NCBI GenBank assembly: GCA_030621975.1
Contig: JAUXGQ010000017.1
Location: 1-10,859, forward strand
Reading direction: 5' to 3'
DNA length: 10,859 bases
From: Gammaproteobacteria bacterium
GTDB taxonomy: Bacteria > Pseudomonadota > Gammaproteobacteria > Chromatiales > Chromatiaceae
Below, piece by piece: positions 6,901 through 10,859 of the stretch. Every line of letters begins with the position of its first letter. The first letter of the stretch is position 1. The notes beneath the pieces are model-generated. The model was not told where the DNA came from, made no database searches, and saw nothing but the letters and a program-made list of their open reading frames with translations. Made by a program: the position numbers and the translations under genes.

Positions 6901-9485
6901 GGCAGCCCACGACCTCAGGGCAGCGCTCTGAACTGAACCGGGGTTTGGCAGCACTGCGCGGAGAGCTCACGGATGCCCAGGCAATAGCGGTCACCGCGAC
7001 CCTGGTTAAGGCGATCCTGAAGAGCAAACCCGACGGTCTGCCCCGCGAGCTGGGTGAGAGCCTGGAACTGGTGGCAGGCAAGCTCACCGATACCCAGGCA
7101 ATAGCGGTTACCGAGAACCTGGTCCGGGACATTCGCAGTACCAAGGATTCCGAAAAGCTCGATGTGCTGTATCGGGGATTGGCTGCGCTGCCGGGCGAGC
7201 TCACCGATACCCAGGCGTCGCTTGCCGGTGCCCTGGTTACGGAGATTTTGAACACTACGCCCTACGACTACATTCAGGGCTACGGTGTGGCTGACAAGCA
7301 GACAGCCCGTCTAAAAGTGGTGGCAGGAAAGCTTACCACCTCCCAGGCAGCATTCTTTGCCGATCAGTTGGTTGAAGATATGTGGGATAACAGGAACGAA
7401 AGACAGCTCGCGGTGCTGGGCGAGGGTTTGGAAGTGACCGCAGGTAGGCTGGACGATACCAAGGCAGTGTTGTTTGCCGGGGCCCAGGTGCAACGGGTTA
7501 TCCGGATCCGGGTGACCACGGACCCATACAAATTCCTTGCCGCATCCCAGAGCTTGATACCGGCGATGGGCAAGCTTATTGCTAGCCACCAGGCGACACC
7601 AATTGTCAAGCCATTGATCCAGGCCATCCTGGATGTCACAGACCCCTATCAGCGCGACTACCTGTCAGCGATTTTGACACAGCTCTCCGATAAGCAGGCG
7701 CCGCTTGCGGATGCCTTGATCCAGGTGATTCAGGAGATAGAGGATGACCAACAGCCTGCATGGCTATACCAGCGTCTGGCCAATCTACCGGGTCCATTCA
7801 GCGACATCCAAGCGACTGCGGCTACCGTCGTATTTGTTCAGGCTATCCGGGCGACCAAGGACGACAGCCAGCGCGCCGAACTGGGGTGGAGCTTGAAGAC
7901 GATAGCGGACAAGCTCACGGACACCCAGGCGCCACGGGCTGCCGAGGTCATAGGTCGGGCCGTTCTGGAGACCGCGGATCTGGAGACCGCGGAGTATGGT
8001 CGGCTCGCCGCGCTGAGCCAGGGGTTGGCGGCGCTGCCTGGTCAACTCCCTGACCACCAAGTGACGGCGGTTAGCGTAGCGCTTTTTCGAGCCATCCAAG
8101 GGACCGAAGCCGAAGACCATAATCAGCTCGCCGCGCTAGCCCAAGGCTTGGTTGCGCTGCCTGGTCGACTCACCGCCCCCCAGGCGACAGAGGTTGCCGC
8201 GACCCTGGTCGAGGCCATTGTGGGGGCCGAGAATGGGTGGGGTTCGTTCTCCGCGCTGGAAGAGGGCCTGAAACTGACCGTGGGGAAGCTAACCAAACCC
8301 CAGGCGGCAGCGCTTGCCAAGGATCTGGTCGAGGCCATTGTGGGGGCCGAGAATCGGTGGAGTTCATCACTCTCCGCGCTGGAGGAGGGCCTGAAACTGA
8401 CCGTGGGGAAGCTAACCAAGCCCCAGGCGCTGGCGCTTGCCAAGGATCTGGTCAAGGCTGTTCTGGGGACTAGCGAATCGAGTCAGCTCTCCGCGCTGGA
8501 AGAGGGCCTGAAACTGGCCGTGCACAAGCTAACCAAACCCCAGGCCGCTGCGTTTGCCGAGACCCTGGTCCAGGCCATGCGGAAAACGACCGACGAAGGT
8601 CAGTTCTCCACGCTGGCCACAGGTGCCGGGGGACTGCTGACCGACAGCCAGGCGCGATCGCTTGTGGAGGTCTGGTTGCGGGCCGTTCAAGGGGCTGTGG
8701 ATGTCAACCAGATTTCCGCACTGAGCAGGCGCCTGGCAGCGTTGCCGGACCAGCTCACCGACAGCGAGAAGACATTGCTTGTCGATGCGCTGCTCCAGGC
8801 CACCCAGCACGCACCCGATAACCGTGATCTGCGGCAGGACCTGAAAGTCGCCCTGGAGCAACTCGGGAGTACCGAAAGTGACAATATTGCTTTTCTCTTG
8901 GAGGCCCTGAAAGCGCCCACGATAGAGGAAAACCTGGAAGCCATGCTACTGACATCGCTACGCAAGCAACTCGCTGCGGACGGTTCCGCCGAACCCGATA
9001 TCTGGACACTGGTGCGCATGGCCCGGTTACGCTATCCGGGGATCGATCTATCGGGCCGTTCCTATCTCGCGGCCATGGTAGTGCATGCTAAGGGTCTGGC
9101 GACCAAGGGTAAGATAGATCAGGCACTCAGCATCCTTGCCGAGGCACAGGGTCTCGCTCCAAGACTCAAGATCTATGCCGGAGAGTGGAATACGCTGTGT
9201 TGGAATGGTTCGCTATGGGGACAGGCCGCCGCGGTACTCCATGCCTGCCGGAAAGCCGTCGAAATGGCGCCGGGTAACGGGGGTATTTTAGATAGTCGGG
9301 GGTTGGCCCGCGCGCTGACCGGTAACCGCAAGGGCGCGATAGCCGATTTTAAGGCCTATCGGGCTTGGGGCGAGAAAAAAGGGAAATCACAGGAAAGCTT
9401 GAATCTGCGCCGAGACTGGATCGTAGCGCTTGAAAAGGGCGATGACCCGTTCCCTCCGACGGTCCTGCAGGAATTACGGAATTGA
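3900..9485 (+). CDS. nSTAND1-type STAND NTPase with transmembrane segment, ~27-unit helical repeat array and TPR-like C-terminus
   Basis: This is an 1861-residue protein. Residues 7-27 carry the nSTAND1 entry motif (NPFPGLRPFEQNEDYLFFGRE). Walker A is GTSGSGKSS (47-55) and Walker B is LLLVVDQFEELF (144-155). MRSDFLG (201-207), NPDQLPILQHALMRTW (264-279) and DISHESLMRIW (393-403) match the helical and winged-helix parts of the family. A charged linker (480-503) leads into one hydrophobic segment (504-524). Positive residues (RRGQKLRFHRR) lie on its N-terminal side, so the NTPase would be cytoplasmic. Residues ~630-1690 are ~27 copies of a ~39-residue repeat with consensus near LxxAIxxTxxxxQLSALxEGLxxxxxKLTDxQA, probably an alpha-solenoid. 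Residues ~1720-1830 look TPR-like (LATKGKIDQALSILAEA, ARALTGNRKGAIADFKAY). STAND ATPases are switch proteins that oligomerise on ligand binding, and nSTAND1 proteins usually carry WD40 or TPR sensors. The repeats here replace WD40. GGGGG at 3887-3891 is 8 nt before the ATG. There is no frameshift. The sensor role and the link to the TIR genes are inferred. Confidence 0.9.
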   Translation: MAESRDNPFPGLRPFEQNEDYLFFGREVQTRELLRRLRLTRFLAVVGTSGSGKSSLVKAGLLPALHGGMMSGSAANWRMAVMRPGGDPIAALAEALVSPRVLGKEWDEQEAAIQTSILRTTLRRGSRGLVDAVAQRRLPPGDRLLLVVDQFEELFRFRADGATEVDVDATAFVRLLLAASRTDDATGDGTNGPEIYIVITMRSDFLGDCAQFRDLPESINDGQYLIPRLTREERRKAITGPAAVGGARIASRLVRRLLNDVGDNPDQLPILQHALMRTWDHAIGTNNADTLDLPDYDDVGGMASALSIHADKVYRSLPDEHARALAEKLFKAITEKGLDNRSRRRPCRLADLCRATAATPEELCKIIEAFRQPGRTFLMPPHGTAIDEHAVIDISHESLMRIWARLKKWVDQEAESARGYRRLLEAAREHNKGKGDLWPKTNLAQGLKWEQENEPVSGWAGRYGNDGDFELAMRFLRDSETRQREQEREEEQRRGQKLRFHRRVTGAVVAIMVAIAGLAGYAFVQKNQADARYAQAEASLLWSNLVFRDRQISPIEKETLWRLIASGRKVKDVFVAQLLERETLSQRYARAARPLTRALVGLDTDYRQRLIDTYLRPRDNPGKFTRTTLGAGLLTAELEATEGIDALLEAIMGTTVDVQLTVLGEGLQRIAGQLAEPQTATLAKDLLQAIVGPNEGRQISWLGKGLNVAAGRLTGPEAARLANRLIPAIQGTKDHQKLSALGGGLKVAVDQLTDTQPALLAGLLVQAIRDSENSTQLSVLGDGLEVVASKLTDTQPVALIEELVEAILGAENEYQLSALDEGLKAAVGKPSSIQAAAIVDVLVLAIPWSTNSNQLSALGEGLKLAAAGGLADPKATELAKGLVEAIQAAEYPSQIAAFYGGLAALPGRPTDAQAATIAAALIPAMVVVNYYGPLRAGLAEGFEQGVGKLTPAQAAPLATILVQAIRCIEDYSQLSGLGSALEVVAKRLTGLQAGTLVEALGQPTTSGQRSELNRGLAALRGELTDAQAIAVTATLVKAILKSKPDGLPRELGESLELVAGKLTDTQAIAVTENLVRDIRSTKDSEKLDVLYRGLAALPGELTDTQASLAGALVTEILNTTPYDYIQGYGVADKQTARLKVVAGKLTTSQAAFFADQLVEDMWDNRNERQLAVLGEGLEVTAGRLDDTKAVLFAGAQVQRVIRIRVTTDPYKFLAASQSLIPAMGKLIASHQATPIVKPLIQAILDVTDPYQRDYLSAILTQLSDKQAPLADALIQVIQEIEDDQQPAWLYQRLANLPGPFSDIQATAATVVFVQAIRATKDDSQRAELGWSLKTIADKLTDTQAPRAAEVIGRAVLETADLETAEYGRLAALSQGLAALPGQLPDHQVTAVSVALFRAIQGTEAEDHNQLAALAQGLVALPGRLTAPQATEVAATLVEAIVGAENGWGSFSALEEGLKLTVGKLTKPQAAALAKDLVEAIVGAENRWSSSLSALEEGLKLTVGKLTKPQALALAKDLVKAVLGTSESSQLSALEEGLKLAVHKLTKPQAAAFAETLVQAMRKTTDEGQFSTLATGAGGLLTDSQARSLVEVWLRAVQGAVDVNQISALSRRLAALPDQLTDSEKTLLVDALLQATQHAPDNRDLRQDLKVALEQLGSTESDNIAFLLEALKAPTIEENLEAMLLTSLRKQLAADGSAEPDIWTLVRMARLRYPGIDLSGRSYLAAMVVHAKGLATKGKIDQALSILAEAQGLAPRLKIYAGEWNTLCWNGSLWGQAAAVLHACRKAVEMAPGNGGILDSRGLARALTGNRKGAIADFKAYRAWGEKKGKSQESLNLRRDWIVALEKGDDPFPPTVLQELRN
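5787..8969 (+). repeat. Coding array of ~27 degenerate ~117-bp units (39-residue helical repeat)
   Basis: The array lies within the STAND gene, and the boundaries are approximate. Each unit encodes a helix of type LAxxLVxAI, a short variable loop (often xTxDxxQ), a second helix of type LSALxEGLxxxAG, and a turn KLTDTQA leading into the next unit. Spacing is mostly 38-40 residues. Some units are shortened (near 6880-6985, 7650-7700, 8560-8650) and some lengthened (near 7220-7350). An alternative second helix, GLAALPG, replaces GLKxVAG in several units (near 6600, 7180, 8030, 8155, 8735), so two subtypes are interleaved. Similar degenerate helical repeats occur in large bacterial proteins, but I cannot name a family with certainty. 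Confidence 0.85.
8205..8560 (+). repeat. Recently duplicated, near-identical units inside the array
   Basis: Units beginning at 8205, 8325 and 8448 are much more alike at DNA level than the rest of the array. Positions 8205-8240 match 8325-8360 with one difference, at an offset of exactly 120. The second half of the unit (AGGGCCTGAAACTG..., through GGGGAAGCTAACCAA) recurs near 8262, 8385 and 8505. The third unit has diverged more. This points to recent tandem duplication or gene conversion. Confidence 0.85.
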
Positions 9486-9492
9486 TAAATTA

Positions 9493-9547
9493 AAGGGGCC
9501 GGTGAAAAACGTGAATGCTAGGTATTATCAGTTGTCACCGCCCCCTT
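9493..9547 (+). terminator. Inverted repeat just after the STAND gene, possible transcription end
   Basis: Positions 9493-9505 pair with 9535-9547 over 13 positions with a single C-C mismatch at 9499/9541 and a 29-nt AT-rich loop. It begins 8 nt after the stop codon at 9485. No T-run follows, so it is not a textbook intrinsic terminator. It could stabilise the mRNA 3' end, act with Rho, or be a REP-like element. Confidence 0.4.
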
Positions 9548-9623
9548 AGCTGCCTTCGTGACGCTGTGAATAGAGGAGTGGCATTGAGCTCTGATCGGTT
9601 TAAGGATGAAATAGGGAGATAGG

Positions 9624-9647
9624 GGCCTGCTAGATGCTTATCAGGCC
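9624..9647. terminator. Short GC-rich hairpin, second candidate termination site
   Basis: GGCCTG at 9624-9629 pairs perfectly with CAGGCC at 9642-9647 around a 12-nt loop whose bases can extend the stem partly (T9631-A9640, A9632-T9639). The downstream GTTATTGTATT is only moderately T-rich. It directly adjoins, and partly overlaps, the first copy of the 40-bp direct repeat, so it may belong to that element rather than to the operon. Confidence 0.35.
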
Positions 9648-9683
9648 TGCGTTATTGTATTAATGTAGCTGTTGAGCTTATCT
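9644..9683 (+). repeat. Direct repeat, copy 1 (left of the toxin-antitoxin module)
   Basis: This 40-bp stretch recurs at 10558-10597 with only two differences (9646 C versus T, 9654 A versus T). The last 29 bases (9655-9683) are identical. It lies outside any gene, next to the hairpin at 9624-9647. Confidence 0.9.
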
Positions 9684-9932
9684 TGGCAAACGGGTCAGGC
9701 TTCGTTTATTCGCTATTTGTCGCTCAATGCTCGAATACCCTCAAACCGTGTTGCCAATAGTTTCTCCACTCCCATTTTGTTTCGAATTCACTTCATCCCT
9801 TCGCTCAAAGTAACTACATCCTGTCCAAAGCACCTTCAGACCTCAGTCAAGTTGCTACTACCCAGCTCAACTACCAGAAGGAATTTCTTCTCAAATATGT
9901 GCGTGCCGTAAGCGGTTGAATTTGCCTTATTG

Positions 9933-10259
9933 TTATGCGCCGATACGGTAAATACCTGCACCTGAATTGCGATTCAGAATATTCAATACACCGGGTACAA
10001 GAGGTTGGAGTTCTTGCAGTCGATTTCCATGGGCGATAAGTACGATCACCATGACGCGAAGATCTGCGTGGTTTTGCTGGCATTCCATATTTTTGTCTGC
10101 TGTGACTAACGCGACAAACTCATGCTCAAATGCTAACTGGAGGAGTTGACCATTTTTTGTTCCAGCCCACCCCATCTGCTGAACTGTTCGAACCTCGAAC
10201 CCAACGGGAAATAAAGCTGCAAGCTGCCGAGGTACTTGCTCATCAAGCAGCAGCTTCAT
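9933..10259 (-). CDS. DUF5615-family PIN-like toxin (putative ribonuclease)
   Basis: This 108-residue protein has the hallmarks of the DUF5615 PIN-like family: the N-terminal MKLLLDEQVPRQL with acidic residues Asp6 and Glu7, the VRTVQQMGWAGTKNGQLLQLA segment, and VTADKNMECQQN with Asp55. PIN-fold proteins use such acidic residues to bind metal and cleave RNA, and the family is usually paired with DUF433 proteins as a VapBC-like toxin-antitoxin module. The length is normal and no residue appears lost. Its ATG lies inside the end of the antitoxin gene (17-nt overlap), the usual coupling of antitoxin then toxin. Toxicity is inferred from family and context. Confidence 0.85.
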   Translation of the reverse strand: MKLLLDEQVPRQLAALFPVGFEVRTVQQMGWAGTKNGQLLQLAFEHEFVALVTADKNMECQQNHADLRVMVIVLIAHGNRLQELQPLVPGVLNILNRNSGAGIYRIGA

Positions 10260-10464
10260 CGGACTCGGTGATCTGTTTCATTGCGAGTTCAAGCAACTGC
10301 GTTGCTTGAACTCGAGTAACCGTTGGAAAACTGTCTAAAAAGTCGTCCAAGCTATCTCCTGCCTCTAAATGTTCGAATAGGATGCGCACCGGTACTCTAG
10401 TCCCGGCAAACACCGGCGTGCCGCCGAGAATTTCGGGATCTTTGTTTACAATCGAATTTGGCAT
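10243..10464 (-). CDS. DUF433-family antitoxin (73 residues)
   Basis: The protein matches the DUF433 pattern, with DPEILGGTPVFAGTRVPV at residues 9-26 and DDFLDSFPTV at 40-49. This is a small helix-turn-helix-like fold that serves as the antitoxin for DUF5615 toxins. A longer frame begins at GTG 10473, but the ATG at 10464-10462 has GAGGTG exactly 6 nt upstream, so I prefer the shorter start. The last codons overlap the toxin start. As in other modules of this kind, the antitoxin probably represses its own promoter in 10465-10557, where a TATGCATA palindrome lies at 10519-10526. That operator role is only a guess. Confidence 0.87.
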   Translation of the reverse strand: MPNSIVNKDPEILGGTPVFAGTRVPVRILFEHLEAGDSLDDFLDSFPTVTRVQATQLLELAMKQITESDEAAA

Positions 10465-10470
10465 TGTATC

Positions 10471-10476
10471 CACCTC
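10471..10476 (-). promoter_or_regulatory. Shine-Dalgarno site that decides the antitoxin start
   Basis: On the minus strand GAGGTG is followed by six bases and ATG (10464-10462). The GTG that would give a three-residue longer protein is part of this site itself, so it is unlikely to be the initiation codon. Confidence 0.75.
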
Positions 10477-10859
10477 TAGCGTGAGTTTATCCTACTTTTC
10501 GGTAAGTACCTAGTTTGATATGCATAACAACTGGATTTATGAAGAATGCTAAAAAGGGGTCTGCGTTTTTGTATTAATGTAGCTGTTGAGCTTATCTCGT
10601 ATCCTATCTGGATTATTTGCTTCACTATCAATCTCTTCGATATGCCGACTGCGAATCAATGGGGTCAGTCTCGATCGATTAAAGGCTATTACTCTGCTGC
10701 AAGGGTGGGTCGGTTTATTTGGCAATTAACACATTATCCACCCATGCCTTGATGCTGTTTTACATGCGGTTCTTGAATAGGGAGGAGTACTATGTAGCTG
10801 ATCCCATGTCATCCCAGGCAGGTTGGTTGCGGCTCACCGTACCCGATATAGCGCTCCCA
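10474..10859. other. 386-bp AT-rich region without a supported gene
   Basis: The left part (10474-10557) should hold the minus-strand promoter of the toxin-antitoxin operon, but I see no clear -35/-10 pair. Small palindromes (GGTA-AG-TACC at 10501-10510, TATGCATA at 10519-10526) could be operators. The second 40-bp repeat follows, then GGGTCAG at 10662-10668. The plus-strand frame 10546-10752 runs through the repeat and looks like no protein family. A short minus-strand frame enters from the right edge and stops at 10809, which is too little to call. Confidence 0.45.
10558..10597 (+). repeat. Direct repeat, copy 2 (right of the toxin-antitoxin module)
   Basis: This is the partner of 9644-9683, offset by 914 bp and in the same orientation, with two mismatches in 40 bases. 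The similarity stops abruptly at 10597 and fades upstream, where ATGCT (10546-10550, compared with 9634-9638) may be a gapped continuation. Confidence 0.9.

Larger units (their letters stand above)
9486..9932. other. 447-bp AT-rich intergenic region without a supported gene
   Basis: Base composition drops sharply compared with the operon. The region contains two hairpins (9493-9547 and 9624-9647) and the first 40-bp direct repeat (9644-9683). It also has GGGTCAG at 9692-9698, a motif that recurs at 10662-10668 after the second repeat. The plus-strand open frame at 9672-9911 encodes a serine- and asparagine-rich product that resembles no family and has no ribosome-binding site, so I do not call it. 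The region could be a decayed mobile element. Confidence 0.5.

Noticed and set aside
5787..8969. CRISPR array as an explanation for the ~117-bp periodic repeats
   Set aside because: The periodicity is in frame, protein-coding and degenerate, with no identical short repeats separated by unique spacers.
9672..9911. Plus-strand open frame of 79 codons in the AT-rich spacer
   Set aside because: No ribosome-binding site, residue composition typical of noncoding DNA, no recognisable motif, and it overlaps the repeat element.
9930..10597. Integron cassette with attC sites around the toxin-antitoxin pair
   Set aside because: GTTGAGC inside the direct repeats fits the attC core pattern and AACAA motifs lie nearby, but no paired R''/L''...L'/R' arrangement of proper length is visible, and no integrase is in the window.
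10546..10752. Plus-strand open frame of 68 codons with a hydrophobic middle
   Set aside because: It runs through the 40-bp direct repeat, and the corresponding first copy is not in a similar frame. No ribosome-binding site or family resemblance.
10809..10859. Minus-strand frame entering from the right edge and ending at TGA 10811-10809
   Set aside because: Only 16 codons are visible, too few to distinguish from chance.

Overview
The window is GC-rich bacterial DNA from its left edge to about position 9485, then clearly more AT-rich to the right edge. GC-rich coding, closely packed genes with Shine-Dalgarno sequences and a DUF433/DUF5615 toxin-antitoxin pair fit a proteobacterium, perhaps a gammaproteobacterium. 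The sequence carries no taxonomic marker, so this is only a tentative guess.

Positions 2-9485 (plus strand) look like one operon. It contains the 3' end of an unrecognised gene, then a 702-residue TIR-like/TIR/SLOG protein starting 5 nt after it. Next, after a 79-nt gap, comes a 507-residue protein with one canonical TIR domain and two TIR-like modules. Last is an 8-nt overlapping 1861-residue STAND NTPase (nSTAND1 type), which has one transmembrane segment, about 27 copies of a ~39-residue helical repeat and a TPR-like C-terminus. The likely logic is that of an immune or conflict system. The STAND protein would sense and scaffold, the TIR domains would act as NAD+-cleaving effectors or second-messenger producers, and the SLOG domain would bind a nucleotide signal. 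In effect it is a split version of the TIR-NTPase-repeat architecture of plant TNL receptors, with a Thoeris-like TIR plus SLOG pairing fused in one chain. Families are assigned from motifs. The function of the whole is inference.

Positions 9486-9932 hold no convincing gene. They contain two inverted repeats that could be termination hairpins, and the first copy of a ~40-bp direct repeat. Positions 9933-10464 (minus strand) hold a DUF433 antitoxin gene overlapping a DUF5615 PIN-like toxin gene. The second copy of the 40-bp repeat lies at 10558-10597, so the two copies bracket the toxin-antitoxin module. No gene is supported in 10474-10859.
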